DNA of 64,000 bases. Origin: JABSOG01 sp041583135. Lineage in GTDB: Bacteria; Pseudomonadota; Gammaproteobacteria; Enterobacterales; Alteromonadaceae. This document shows positions 1 to 9,377 of this stretch, piece after piece. Under the pieces are notes generated by a model that made no database searches, was not told where the DNA came from, and worked only from the letters and a program-made list of their open reading frames with translations. Each line of letters begins with the position of its first letter. Position 1 is the first letter of the stretch. The position numbers were made by a program, and so were the translations under genes. Where the stretch lies: positions 1 to 64,000 of the forward strand of contig JBFHGJ010000016.1 of NCBI GenBank assembly GCA_041583135.1, given 5' to 3'.

Positions 1-151
1 CTCAGAGGCCGACAGTTATATGCAGCTGAGACTGCCCCTTGGTACGTATTATATTAAGGTGCAATCTTACCCGGCGGATCATATTCCACAAGGCAGCCGT
101 TACCTGCTGCAAGTGACGGTGGAAAATGCGCCGGTGAGTCCTATGGATTAA
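1..151 (+). CDS. C-terminal end of a probable secreted protein (partial)
   Basis: An open frame runs from the left edge (first full codon at 2) to a TAA at 149-151, giving 49 residues. The tail reads LPLGTYYIKVQSYP and ends in LQVTVEN. This pattern of a Gly-Thr-Tyr-Tyr beta strand followed by a final strand resembles the end of bacterial pre-peptidase C-terminal (PPC) domains of secreted proteases. The family call is inference from a very short stretch. The start and most of the gene lie outside the window. Confidence 0.5.
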   Translation, partial: SEADSYMQLRLPLGTYYIKVQSYPADHIPQGSRYLLQVTVENAPVSPMD

Positions 152-173
152 GTGAATTTATGACTCTGTGAAT

Positions 174-203
174 GCCTTGAGCCATCCCTGTATGGTTCAG
201 GGC
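174..203. terminator. Possible hairpin terminator between convergent genes
   Basis: Arms 174-183 and 194-203 can pair over 10 bp (two G-U pairs on one strand) around a 10-base loop. It lies between the convergent ends of the partial gene (stop at 151) and the lipoprotein gene (stop at 210). There is no clean T tract, so its strength as a terminator is doubtful. Confidence 0.35.
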
Positions 204-209
204 TTGAAC

Positions 210-1097
210 TCAATTCTTTAGGTTCCAGCCACATTTAAGCGAAATTTCGTCTATTAAACTTTGAGTTGAACTCTTAAGCCCTGATATCACTTTGTTGAGT
301 CTGCCATCTAAGTCCGTTTCCCGTTGAAAGGTTAACAGTTCTGCTATTTGTTGCTTAGATAGCTTTTGTTGTGCTTGTTCAAAAGGTAGGCGACCTACGC
401 TGACATCAAGTGCGATTTGACCGGTTGGTGTTGAAAAAAAGGCTAAGAATTGTTTTGCGGCTTGCGGGTCAAATCCTTCCAACACAGCTTTGGCTACATG
501 CTTTTGAACGATTCGAAGGGAGGTATTTTTGATGGCACAGTCAATGGCGGGCTGACTAGGTGATTTATGCTTTTCCATTTTGCCGTATATCCCCATGACA
601 CTTCCATAGGCGTGGTTATCTAATTGCAAAAGTTGCATCAACTTGATGATGTCATCTGGCAAATCAGCAAGGTGATCGACTTGTGGACCCGCTGTTTGAA
701 CCAATTCGATATGGCCGTTTAGCCCTTCAAAAGTGGCTTTGACTTCGTATATACCACCGGCAACAAAGGTATCACCTAAAGTTGTCGGCGCTCGGGATAA
801 AATGACACCAATATAGTTATTTGCTCGATGATTGAAAGTGAAAGTATGCTTACCCGGAGCAAGCCTGATAATATCGCCATTGTTTGCCCATTTGCCGTTT
901 AGTTGACGAAAGGTTTGGCCGTCCAGTTTGGTTATTTGCAAGTTTGACGTGAGCTTTAGCTGAGCGACCTGTTCATTTGTCACAGCCTCAGAAACCCCCA
1001 TATTAATCGTTTGCTTGCAGCCGCTAATAATTAAACCTAGGCAAAGAGTACTCAATAACTTGGTGGTATTTGTGATTGGGGTGAATGATTGGGGCAT
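210..1097 (-). CDS. Lipoprotein with DUF2059-like C-terminal region
   Basis: This encodes 295 residues. The N-terminus has a hydrophobic stretch ending in LGLIISGC, a good lipobox, so the mature protein should be lipid-anchored at Cys in the cell envelope. I chose the ATG at 1097 over the one at 1133 because an AAGGA ribosome site sits 7 bases upstream and the signal peptide then has normal length. The middle part (about 55-130) looks like a small beta-rich PEGA-like region with LAPGKHTFTF. The C-terminal part contains AKQFLAFFSTPTGQIALD, the pattern of the uncharacterised DUF2059 family (helical, F-x-S-x-x-G). Function is unknown. It is transcribed convergently with the partial gene and lies just downstream of the second lipoprotein gene on the same strand. 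It is probably unrelated to the NRPS cluster. Confidence 0.7.
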   Translation of the reverse strand: MPQSFTPITNTTKLLSTLCLGLIISGCKQTINMGVSEAVTNEQVAQLKLTSNLQITKLDGQTFRQLNGKWANNGDIIRLAPGKHTFTFNHRANNYIGVILSRAPTTLGDTFVAGGIYEVKATFEGLNGHIELVQTAGPQVDHLADLPDDIIKLMQLLQLDNHAYGSVMGIYGKMEKHKSPSQPAIDCAIKNTSLRIVQKHVAKAVLEGFDPQAAKQFLAFFSTPTGQIALDVSVGRLPFEQAQQKLSKQQIAELLTFQRETDLDGRLNKVISGLKSSTQSLIDEISLKCGWNLKN

Positions 1098-1104
1098 GAT
1101 GACG

Positions 1105-1109
1105 TCCTT
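1105..1109 (-). promoter_or_regulatory. Ribosome binding site fixing the lipoprotein start at 1097
   Basis: AAGGA on the minus strand lies 7 bases before the ATG at 1097. It supports the internal start, because the upstream in-frame ATG at 1133 would put 12 extra residues ahead of the signal peptide. Confidence 0.6.
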
Positions 1110-1247
1110 AAAAATATACGGCTGATCCGGCATTCAGAACAGGGTAATAAAGGCGAGCGCAGAGTTCAAGAGCTTAGAGCAAATGGCGTCACAGTACGAA
1201 GGGTCTATTGTGTTCAACTGTCTTGTTGTTTTGTTTAGAGTGTGGGC

Positions 1248-2333
1248 TTATCGTGGCTGAGTCTTTTTAGCAGGAATGCCTGCAATACAACGGCCAAACC
1301 GCACCCTCGCGTCGGTTTGGCGCTTAAAGCGATAAAGCGCGTTGCAGCTGAGCCGCTCCAATCGGTCTAGTGACAGCGATTTTAATTGCTTAAGTGGGTA
1401 AAGTGGCGACAAGTCAGTGATTTCAGTGGCATTGAGGTTTAATCGTTCTAGCTGTTTTAAATCACTCAGGAAGGTAAGGTCGCTCACTGGATTTTGCGCT
1501 AAGTTCAGTGTTTGTAAAAGCGCTAGATGTGTGACAAAACTCACGTCTTTTATGGCATTGTGGCTCAGCTTTAACTTAGAGAGTTTGACCAAAGCGGCAA
1601 GATAGTCGGCGTCTTTAATATGGTTTTCGCTGAGGTCCAAGCGCTCTAAATAGACCAGCTTTTCAATCCCGCGTATTGACGTAATACCACGGCCGATACA
1701 GCTCAAGTGCTTGAGTCTATGAATATAGGAAATGCCTTGTCTACCGGCAACCTCGTTGACACACTCCAGTAACCTCTTGTCGGGAAAGTCGAGTTCGGAA
1801 AAGGTTGTCGGCGGAGGTTCAATTGGGTTGATGGTTATTTCAATATCATCAGCTTGCCAATGGCCTTGGCCATCATCGGCAACCAGATAGAGTTTAACGG
1901 TTTGTGGACGAGTGACCGCAGGCGCTTTAAAACCGGCGTTTTCCACGCCATCTCTGCCATAAATCGAAAATACTCTGACTTTGTTGTCGGTCTCCTGTTC
2001 AGCGGTATCAAGGCCATCGCTTAAATACTGGCGCTTGAACTGATGTTCATGTAGCCATTGTATATTGAGTTTGTTGTTGTCTATGGCTGAAACCGTGCCA
2101 TACAGCTTGACCTCTTCAAGTTCATCTACCCAAAAGTCCGCACCGGCATTGACGCTAAAATTCAGCCCTGGGGTTTTACGTTTTACCTGCTGAGACGGGA
2201 GCCTATCACTTTTGCTTTGCTCCGGACTGCTTTGTGATGGTGCCGCTGCCGCTGTGTCAGTGGCTTCATTGCAAGCGCATAAACAAAAGCTCAATAGCAA
2301 TATAAAGGTGTTTGCCAAGGTTCTAGGGATCAA
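1248..2333 (-). CDS. Leucine-rich-repeat lipoprotein
   Basis: This encodes 361 residues with a signal peptide ending in SFCLCAC (lipobox LCAC, Cys about 21), so it is probably an outer-membrane or surface lipoprotein. Residues 25-60 are a Ser/Gln-rich linker. Residues about 60-170 look beta-sandwich-like (GLNFSVNAGADFWVDELEEV, then KLYLVADDGQGHW). The last third (about 205-335) has at least five 22-residue leucine-rich repeats of the internalin/SDS22 type, for example LVYLERLDLSENHIKD and LALLQTLNLAQNPVSD. Such repeats usually bind proteins; no partner can be inferred. The start codon is TTG at 2333, with AGGT 6 bases upstream and no in-frame ATG before it that keeps the signal peptide at the N-terminus. 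It is divergent from the membrane protein gene at 2460. Confidence 0.75.
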   Translation of the reverse strand: MIPRTLANTFILLLSFCLCACNEATDTAAAAPSQSSPEQSKSDRLPSQQVKRKTPGLNFSVNAGADFWVDELEEVKLYGTVSAIDNNKLNIQWLHEHQFKRQYLSDGLDTAEQETDNKVRVFSIYGRDGVENAGFKAPAVTRPQTVKLYLVADDGQGHWQADDIEITINPIEPPPTTFSELDFPDKRLLECVNEVAGRQGISYIHRLKHLSCIGRGITSIRGIEKLVYLERLDLSENHIKDADYLAALVKLSKLKLSHNAIKDVSFVTHLALLQTLNLAQNPVSDLTFLSDLKQLERLNLNATEITDLSPLYPLKQLKSLSLDRLERLSCNALYRFKRQTDARVRFGRCIAGIPAKKTQPR

Positions 2334-2339
2334 ATCAAT

Positions 2340-2343
2340 ACCT
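2340..2343 (-). promoter_or_regulatory. Ribosome binding site before a TTG start
   Basis: AGGT on the minus strand lies 6 bases before the TTG at 2333. The signal peptide begins immediately after this codon, which supports the non-ATG start. Confidence 0.45.
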
Positions 2344-2459
2344 ATGTAAATTAAATAAAGCCAATATGTAAGTTATTTGGTTCGATGTCGCTATTGAGCA
2401 GATGACGAAAGTCTTATTATGGCTTAAACTTCGGCTATTACAATAAATGCACATGGAAT

Positions 2460-5400
2460 ATGGTTTTGCGCAGTGAAGTGATTGATATCGTCCAGCTGAA
2501 AGCGTATATACGCCAGTTGGCGCAACAGGAAAAGCTCCCTTCTTTAGATTATCGAGCGCTCAACGGCGCCCTCGATAACACCGCCTATGGTTTGGTTGAT
2601 GAGTTAAGCCAACAGCAACTACCACAGTTAATCGAGCGATTACAACAGATCGATCCACAACTGGATCTATCGCGACTAAAACCCTTTTATCAGCAGCAAA
2701 GCCTGAGCGCTTTAGTTGAGTTACGCCAACAAGGTTTGGCCGCGCGACCTGATGCCAACGGCCGGCGCTGGGTTGAAGCCGACAGCAGCTTGTTTGGTGA
2801 TATCGGCGGTACGCCTTACCGCCTCCCGCTCGACCCTTTTAGCTGGGCGGCTAAATCACGCCAGTTTACTGAAATACTTTTCATGCTTGGCGCGCCGCAG
2901 TGCGATTTGACCAAACTCTATCCGCTGGTCGAGGCGTTTTTTGACAGTAAAGACGGTCCTAAAAGGTTGGCAGGTCTTCCAGAATTTGGCGATAACCTTG
3001 AACGTGAACTGTTTGCTGCCGGTGTGGGTCAAAAGGAACAAAAACAGGCTTACCGCGCCGATCTCTATGAGGTGCGTCAGTATTTGCATGATAATGAAGC
3101 GCAAATGCGCCTGATGTTCAATTGTGCTGAGGTGGCGATTGACCATCCTTACCAAGGGCAGCAGCAAATGCTCGACTTGCTGAAAAAAGAGCTTATTTTG
3201 CCGCGGCCGAGCATCGATTTGGCGCTCCTAATTTTGTTGTGGCAAGGGCCCGCCCAATATCAGTTGTGCCGACAATTGTTTGAATCTGAGCAAAGCGTTG
3301 CGGCAAAGAGGCTGTTGCTGGTGAGAAGCGGTATTGATATCGACACCCCCGGTGGTAAAGCGGCGCTCTATCAGTGGTGTGACGACGGGCAAAATGAAGA
3401 ATATGGGCAATATCAGCAATTACTTGAGCAGATTGACACGAACAAGTTGATTTTCGATGTGTTGCAAATGGCCGCGTTTAGTGCTGTCGGCCAGTCATCC
3501 TCCGAGCATAAACTGCGCTGGTTGACCGCTGCGGTCGAATTGGCGCAAAAGAAAATCGCGCCGGTGCAAAGTCAACTCGAGCATAGTGATCCTCAGCCTG
3601 AAGTGGTATTTGAAGCGGTTGTTCTGCCGCCGTTACTTGAGCAAGCCGACGCCCAAGATATTGCCGAATTGGCCGCGCCTGCGGCCAAACTCACTAAAGC
3701 CGATGAGATCATTGAGCGCCACAGCAGCTGGGATCAATACGTTAAGCCCTTTATGAGTGAAAACTGGATGGGGCTAATCGGTATCGGCTTTATTATGGTG
3801 GCATGGGCCATTTTGTCGATGATGGTATGGGATCAAAGTGAATACTATCGCTTGGCGGCAGGCGCTTTGCCTTTATTGTTGATGAGTATTGGCGGCGCGA
3901 AAGTCAGTCATTTTTTCGCTAAACTCTCCGAGCGCCAAAAAGATGAGTGCCAAAAAGGTGAGTTTAAAGAGGCTTATCAAAAGCCGGTTCAACTGTTCTG
4001 CGCCTTAAGTATATTGACTATCCCATTTAATATTTTAATGGCCATCAGCATGTTCGACTCTGGCGTATATACCATCGCGTTTGCGCTTTTGGCGGTGTAC
4101 GGAGTGTCGCTTCGGTTAATCGCACCTTGGCTCAGTCATGGCTTTGGCGCGGATCCCACGCGGTATTTACTTGTCAGCCATGGTTTGCTGTTGCTACCAA
4201 CGGTCGTTGCAGGCATGTGGCCGGGCAATGTAGCGGTTGGTTTGGCGCTGATGAGCTTTCTTGCACTTGGGCTATTTATGTATCGCTTAAGCAAGGCTTA
4301 CCATGGCGAGCAAGTGGGTTCAGAGAGCGCCGAACAGAGCTTTGTTCTGTGGCTCAGTGGCGCTCATTTGAGCTTGTGTTTGGCGGCCAGTCACACCTTT
4401 TATGGTCAAATGCCTTCGCTAGGTACTGCCGCAGTATTTGTGGCGCTACTTGCACTGTGCCTGTCTTATATTGTAAAGGGCAAAACGCAAATAGACACTG
4501 AACAAAAGGCAAAAATGGTCATTTTGGGCAGCGCCGCGACGCTACTGAGTCAGCTATTGGCTTGGGCTCAGCCATTGTATCTGTTGGTGACGTTGCTGTT
4601 ATCTGCACTGTTTTGGGCAGGCCACCGTCGCTTATTTGTCAACCGGCAGTGGCCGGCAGAGATATTTGCCGTGCACTTTGTTGCCTATGTTGCCGCGTTA
4701 CAATTTAACTTTGGCTATTCTGACGAGATTGTTTTTGCAATGGCCTTGGCGGCGCTGGCATCGATTGTCTTGATTGAAAAGCGCTGGTTAGGCCGAGCGC
4801 TCAAGTTGCTCAATTGGGGGCTACCGCTGGCACTTTTGGCGGCAGGGGCCGGTATTGATGTCGCGGGAGCCATCGGCTATGGCATATTCGCCATCTTAAT
4901 GGCTTTGGCTTGGTACAATTACCGCCGCTGCGCTGAATTTGGTGATGTGACGACTTGGTATATTGCGGTTTTGGTTCTGGCTGGACTGCCTGTCATTGAG
5001 TTTGAGCTTTGGCAAATGCCACTGTACCTCGCGCTTTACTGCGCCGCTGTTGCCGCGTTGTGGGCACTTGGCAGCGGCTATCTTCAAGATGATTGTGCAA
5101 AGCAACAGCGCTGCACTATGTTGTGGGCGTTAAGTGCGGCAGCAGCCGGGCTTTTGGTACATGTTGCCGTTGAAGCTGAGTTTCAGTTAGTGTGGCCTTG
5201 GTTTGGCGCATTGGCGCTGAACTTAGTCGCTTTGTTGCTTGCCGCGCGCAATGCTCAGTCGCTGTTGCCTTTGTACGGCGCGGCGGGTCTGGTCGCTATC
5301 GCGGCATTTTGGGCGAGATATCAGTTTGATTTGGTGTCAAACAGTGGTCTTGGCTCGGCACTTGGGGCGCTGGCGCTCATTGTTCTGGCACCAAGGCTGC

Positions 5401-6884
5401 AATCAAGCCGCTATTTTGCTGCAACACAGACGCCACCGCGCTGTTTTGGTCAATACTTCCCGTTTTACTCTAAACATTATTTGCGTTTGGCCCTTGAACA
5501 AATGAGTTGGGCGTTGTTGGCGGCGAGTTTTGTCAAAACCATCATGTTGTTTGCCCCAATCATGGAAAACTTCAAGCTGAGTTTGGCCGGTGTTTGTCAA
5601 ATCGCCGGGTTGTTGCTTTTGGCGGTGCGTTATCAAAAGCCTGCGCTGGCCGCGCTTGCGTTTTTGCCATTGACCGTGGTGCTTGCTGCAATTGGGGTGA
5701 GCATCGGTAGCGCCTATTTGCCGGTGTTTGTTGTTGCCTTGCTGTTGTTGTTGTTTTGGGGGATTGGACGCTTGCATGGTGAAAGCCCATTGCGGCAGGT
5801 TGTCACTGAGCCACTAACGAGAGCCCACCAGTGGCTTAAGTGGCTGTTTGTTTTAGCGAGTGTGTTCGCCTATCCGTTAATGCTTAAAGCCCATAGCCCT
5901 TTGTGGCTGTTTGGCGCTTATGTGGTGATGACGCTGGTTTATATCGACCAGGTATTTTGCGCCGCAGGCAAGGGACGATTTGCTCACCTTAACCTGTTGC
6001 ACGTTGCTATCATCTGCGCTTTATCGTTTGCACAGGGCATTGAACCGAACTACTACGGTCAGTGGAGCTGGTATCTGATCTGCTTGTCTTTGGGCATGTT
6101 TGTGTTTGCCTATATCAGCGATTGGTTTGGTTTGGCCGTGGCCAAAACCTATCACGATACTATCCAGCACTGGTTAGTCGGTCTATCTGCTCTGTTGTTG
6201 GCTGTGTTATGGACGCTCTATAATGACCCTCCGGCGGGGATCCAATATTTGAATTCGCCGCTCATGGCGATGACGTTAATTTGTTTGCATCTGGCCAATC
6301 GGGCGTATCAGTTAAGGCTAGGGTTTTTGGCCAAGTGGCTGGTGTGTAGCCTGTGGGTTCAGATCTATCTTGATAATCAGCTTTATGCGCTGCTTGGTGG
6401 CGTATTTGTGTTTTTCGCCGTTGAAGGCTTATGGCATCAGTTATCGAAAAATCCAATGCAGTGGCAGGGGATTGGTGCACTTAGAAAAACGCCGAGTGAC
6501 AAGATTGCCCAAGTTGGCGTCATAGCCTTAGGTGTGATTGTGCTGGTACATTTGGCTGGCATATTCGGGGCTGGAGTTGACACTATTGCGCCATATTGGT
6601 TGTGGGCGCTATTGCCGTTGGCGGTTTATCTGTATCGACAGTTAAGCTGGCCAATGCTCAGCTACGCGGTTGCCTTGATATTTGTTTACGCCAACGTGTT
6701 TGTGGTGCTGGGCTTTAGCGCGCAGGCCAGTCGTTATGGACTGGCGCCGATTAACCTGTTAAGTGGCGCGTTGGTGGTCTCTGTGTTGGGCCTTGCCCTT
6801 GCCAATAAGCTGATGCGTACAATGGGGGGATCTATGACATCAGCAACCCCAGTTGAGGCTGAGTCGTTGGAGGTGGCCCGATGA
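2460..6884 (+). CDS. Very large polytopic membrane protein, function unknown
   Basis: This encodes 1474 residues. About 1-430 is soluble, Gln/Leu-rich and mostly helical. From SENWMGLIGIGFIMVAWAIL (about 434) onwards the protein is almost entirely hydrophobic helices separated by short loops, and I would expect 30 or more membrane spans to about residue 1455. The N-terminal soluble part followed by a long membrane array recalls the uncharacterised DUF2157/DUF2339-type predicted membrane proteins, but I cannot confirm membership. The ATG at 2460 has no clear Shine-Dalgarno sequence, so the exact start is uncertain. Its end overlaps the next gene by 4 bases (ATGA), so the two are translated together and probably form one membrane complex. 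Nothing ties it to peptide synthesis. Confidence 0.7.
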   Translation: MVLRSEVIDIVQLKAYIRQLAQQEKLPSLDYRALNGALDNTAYGLVDELSQQQLPQLIERLQQIDPQLDLSRLKPFYQQQSLSALVELRQQGLAARPDANGRRWVEADSSLFGDIGGTPYRLPLDPFSWAAKSRQFTEILFMLGAPQCDLTKLYPLVEAFFDSKDGPKRLAGLPEFGDNLERELFAAGVGQKEQKQAYRADLYEVRQYLHDNEAQMRLMFNCAEVAIDHPYQGQQQMLDLLKKELILPRPSIDLALLILLWQGPAQYQLCRQLFESEQSVAAKRLLLVRSGIDIDTPGGKAALYQWCDDGQNEEYGQYQQLLEQIDTNKLIFDVLQMAAFSAVGQSSSEHKLRWLTAAVELAQKKIAPVQSQLEHSDPQPEVVFEAVVLPPLLEQADAQDIAELAAPAAKLTKADEIIERHSSWDQYVKPFMSENWMGLIGIGFIMVAWAILSMMVWDQSEYYRLAAGALPLLLMSIGGAKVSHFFAKLSERQKDECQKGEFKEAYQKPVQLFCALSILTIPFNILMAISMFDSGVYTIAFALLAVYGVSLRLIAPWLSHGFGADPTRYLLVSHGLLLLPTVVAGMWPGNVAVGLALMSFLALGLFMYRLSKAYHGEQVGSESAEQSFVLWLSGAHLSLCLAASHTFYGQMPSLGTAAVFVALLALCLSYIVKGKTQIDTEQKAKMVILGSAATLLSQLLAWAQPLYLLVTLLLSALFWAGHRRLFVNRQWPAEIFAVHFVAYVAALQFNFGYSDEIVFAMALAALASIVLIEKRWLGRALKLLNWGLPLALLAAGAGIDVAGAIGYGIFAILMALAWYNYRRCAEFGDVTTWYIAVLVLAGLPVIEFELWQMPLYLALYCAAVAALWALGSGYLQDDCAKQQRCTMLWALSAAAAGLLVHVAVEAEFQLVWPWFGALALNLVALLLAARNAQSLLPLYGAAGLVAIAAFWARYQFDLVSNSGLGSALGALALIVLAPRLQSSRYFAATQTPPRCFGQYFPFYSKHYLRLALEQMSWALLAASFVKTIMLFAPIMENFKLSLAGVCQIAGLLLLAVRYQKPALAALAFLPLTVVLAAIGVSIGSAYLPVFVVALLLLLFWGIGRLHGESPLRQVVTEPLTRAHQWLKWLFVLASVFAYPLMLKAHSPLWLFGAYVVMTLVYIDQVFCAAGKGRFAHLNLLHVAIICALSFAQGIEPNYYGQWSWYLICLSLGMFVFAYISDWFGLAVAKTYHDTIQHWLVGLSALLLAVLWTLYNDPPAGIQYLNSPLMAMTLICLHLANRAYQLRLGFLAKWLVCSLWVQIYLDNQLYALLGGVFVFFAVEGLWHQLSKNPMQWQGIGALRKTPSDKIAQVGVIALGVIVLVHLAGIFGAGVDTIAPYWLWALLPLAVYLYRQLSWPMLSYAVALIFVYANVFVVLGFSAQASRYGLAPINLLSGALVVSVLGLALANKLMRTMGGSMTSATPVEAESLEVAR

Positions 6885-9334
6885 ATCTTTTGAATCGTTC
6901 GATTAAACAGGTCGCTGTCGCCTCGACATTGCTGGTATTAGTCGTGGTTGCGCTGAGCTTTATCCAGTCACATCAACTGCACGGTGCCTATGAAGTGCGA
7001 TTTTTGTTCAATGCCGTGCTGCTGGCCATTACTACGGCCTATCTACGCTTTGGCAGTCAGCGGAATAACGCGCTGTTTCGCGCCGGTTACCGCAGCTCTG
7101 TGGTGTTAATGGTGTGGATGCTGGGGCTGTATTTCTTTGCGTATCCGCAAATGCTCATCGCCCTTGTGGCCTTGCCGGGGTTTTATTTTCTCTATCGCAT
7201 TGAGCGCAAAGGGCCAGATGCGTTGGTTGAGGACAAGATCACCACCGGGCTGATGTTTGCGTTGGCAGCACTTTTGTATTTGCAGCAAAAGCCGCTGCAA
7301 ATGGTGTTGTTTGAGAACCTGAGTTTCAGCAGCGCGGCCTATTACTATAATGCGCCTGTGATACTGCTGGTGGGGCTGGCTTTGGTGCGCTTTCAGTATT
7401 GGGTGAAATGGGATCTGGTGGCAACCTTTGGCACCTTATTAATGGTGGCAGGGGCGACGCTGAGTATGTCATTACTGAGCGGCCAGCCCCAAATTGGCCA
7501 CGAACTTTTCTTCTTCGCTTTATGTGCTCATGGTGTTTTGGCGTTTTTGTACGTGCCGAATCCATTTTACCGGCCATTTATCGCTTTTAGTGGTGTTGAC
7601 GCTCAAGCGCTGAATTTTCGAAAGAGCCTGTATTGGGTGCTGTTGGCGGTGAGTAAAATTGCTTTACTGGTCTCGTTAATCATTATTTTGCTTGGCTTTT
7701 CAAGCCTCTCTTTGGTTGAGCAGTGGGCCAATATTCTGTTGTTTTTGAGCTTGCCTTTGTATGGACATCGCCGCTGGAGCGTTTCTTTAATGCTGCTTGA
7801 GGCTGCGCTCATTATTGTGTGGCTGAGCGTTGTTCAGCCTTTTGATATGCGTATTCCACTGTCAGTGATGCAGTGGACTTTGGCAGGGCTTTTGGTGGTG
7901 ATGGTGGTGTTAAAGCGCCATTATCGTACAACCCATTGGGTCCGCAACTGGAGCTTTATCGGTATGCTTGGCTGCTACGTTGCGGTTTTCTGTGCAGGCG
8001 ATGTGTTTAGCCCGATGGGGTTTGTCGGCTTTGCCTTTATCCCGTTGGTTTGGTTGTTTCTACCCGATAGGCCCGGCGCGCGCTTAAGACGCTATGAGGC
8101 CTACCTTTGGCCTGTGGCCGCTGCTATGATGGTTTTGTGTTTCAATCAAGCTAAAGCCATCGAATTATTGAGTGACTTTGCCTTGGTGCTGATTGCCGCG
8201 CCACTGATATTAGCGCTGGCCTTAAGCAATGCTCAACTCATGGCGGTTGTGCGCGAACGAGGGTTGAGTGGATTGTTGTCGTTTTATCGTGGGCGTCATT
8301 CGTACTTACGGTTTTACAGTGTGTTGACGCTTATCGCTTGTGGCGCCAGTTTTGTACTCAATCAATCAACATTTTTGTTGGGCTGGACAGTCACCGTAAA
8401 AACGGCGATCGCGTTGGTAGCCTGTGCTGCCACCATTTTGTATTGTGCCGATAAGGGCAGGTCTGTCCGTCAAGTGCTGCTGGCTGAGGTGACGTTGTGG
8501 TTGGTACTGGCACTGGTGCGCTGGAAGTTGGAGCAATTGAGTATCTTGTCTGTTGGCAGTGCCATTGATGGCTATATCTTTATTGCGGTCGCGGTGATAG
8601 TGGCCGGGATGCGCGAAAAAATCCGAGCAATCGGTGGCGTACTCAGTCAACATTTAATGACTATGAGTGTTATATACGCATTAGTCGGTTGGGCGTACAT
8701 GTTGTATTTGTACTTTATGCACCAGCTCAGCCTCCATGGCGAGATAGCATCTATGTTGTTGGCCGCTTTGTTCTACCGCTTCTCGCAGCTTGGCAATCAA
8801 AAACTGAAGATACCTGTCTTTGTTTTTGCCAACGTTGCCATTGCTTTGTTCTTTATGGCTCGCGGTTATGACAATTTGCTGGTGTATATCACGCCGGTGC
8901 TGGCCAGTGTGTTGGCGCTGAGTCAGATCTTCAAAGATGACCTAGGCGAGCAGCAACTTAAACAGATCCGACTGCTCTGTGGTCTGTTATTGCTTGGCAC
9001 CTCAGCTGGATACAACATACTTGAGTTTAGAACCTCCATTTGGTATCCCGCCAACGCGGCGCTGATGTCGGCCGTCGTGGTGGTCCTCGGGATAGCGCTG
9101 AGAGTGCGTATCTTCTTGTACTTGGGCAGCGCCTTTATTTTGGTTAATGTGGTCGGCATGATAGCCAATGTCATTATCACCCAGCCACAAGGTAAAACGC
9201 TGTTTGCGGTCGGTATTTTGTTCTTGGTGGTGGGTGTGCTGTTCGTTGCCACCTACTTGCTGTTCCAAATGAAACGCGAGGAATTACTCAGAACCTACGC
9301 GCAATTAAACGATACCATTGCCGATTGGGAGTAG
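6881..9334 (+). CDS. Large polytopic membrane protein, partner of the upstream protein
   Basis: This encodes 817 residues, nearly all hydrophobic helices from residue about 10 (VAVASTLLVLVVVALSFI) to about 795, likely more than 20 membrane spans, ending in a short charged cytoplasmic tail (QMKREELLRTYAQLND). It starts inside the stop of the previous gene (ATGA overlap) and has a strong GGAGGT ribosome site 6 bases upstream, so the two products are made together. I recognise no catalytic motif. A DUF4401-like relationship is possible but unproven. It converges on NRPS A, with only 29 bases between the stop codons. Confidence 0.7.
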   Translation: MNLLNRSIKQVAVASTLLVLVVVALSFIQSHQLHGAYEVRFLFNAVLLAITTAYLRFGSQRNNALFRAGYRSSVVLMVWMLGLYFFAYPQMLIALVALPGFYFLYRIERKGPDALVEDKITTGLMFALAALLYLQQKPLQMVLFENLSFSSAAYYYNAPVILLVGLALVRFQYWVKWDLVATFGTLLMVAGATLSMSLLSGQPQIGHELFFFALCAHGVLAFLYVPNPFYRPFIAFSGVDAQALNFRKSLYWVLLAVSKIALLVSLIIILLGFSSLSLVEQWANILLFLSLPLYGHRRWSVSLMLLEAALIIVWLSVVQPFDMRIPLSVMQWTLAGLLVVMVVLKRHYRTTHWVRNWSFIGMLGCYVAVFCAGDVFSPMGFVGFAFIPLVWLFLPDRPGARLRRYEAYLWPVAAAMMVLCFNQAKAIELLSDFALVLIAAPLILALALSNAQLMAVVRERGLSGLLSFYRGRHSYLRFYSVLTLIACGASFVLNQSTFLLGWTVTVKTAIALVACAATILYCADKGRSVRQVLLAEVTLWLVLALVRWKLEQLSILSVGSAIDGYIFIAVAVIVAGMREKIRAIGGVLSQHLMTMSVIYALVGWAYMLYLYFMHQLSLHGEIASMLLAALFYRFSQLGNQKLKIPVFVFANVAIALFFMARGYDNLLVYITPVLASVLALSQIFKDDLGEQQLKQIRLLCGLLLLGTSAGYNILEFRTSIWYPANAALMSAVVVVLGIALRVRIFLYLGSAFILVNVVGMIANVIITQPQGKTLFAVGILFLVVGVLFVATYLLFQMKREELLRTYAQLNDTIADWE

Positions 9335-9353
9335 GCTTAAGTGAGAACCGGTA

Positions 9354-9377
9354 GGGTCGAGTGTTAAAACTCGACCC
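9354..9377. terminator. Perfect 9-bp inverted repeat at the convergent gene ends
   Basis: GGGTCGAGT (9354-9362), a 6-base spacer, then ACTCGACCC (9369-9377). It overlaps the stop codon and last codons of NRPS A (stop at 9364-9366) and follows the membrane protein stop at 9334. There is no T run on either side, so it may be an mRNA-end stabiliser rather than an efficient intrinsic terminator. Confidence 0.4.

Noticed and set aside
2394..2420. Promoter TTGAGC/TATTAT before the large membrane protein
   Set aside because: The spacer is only 15 bases and the -35 box is weak; not strong enough to list.
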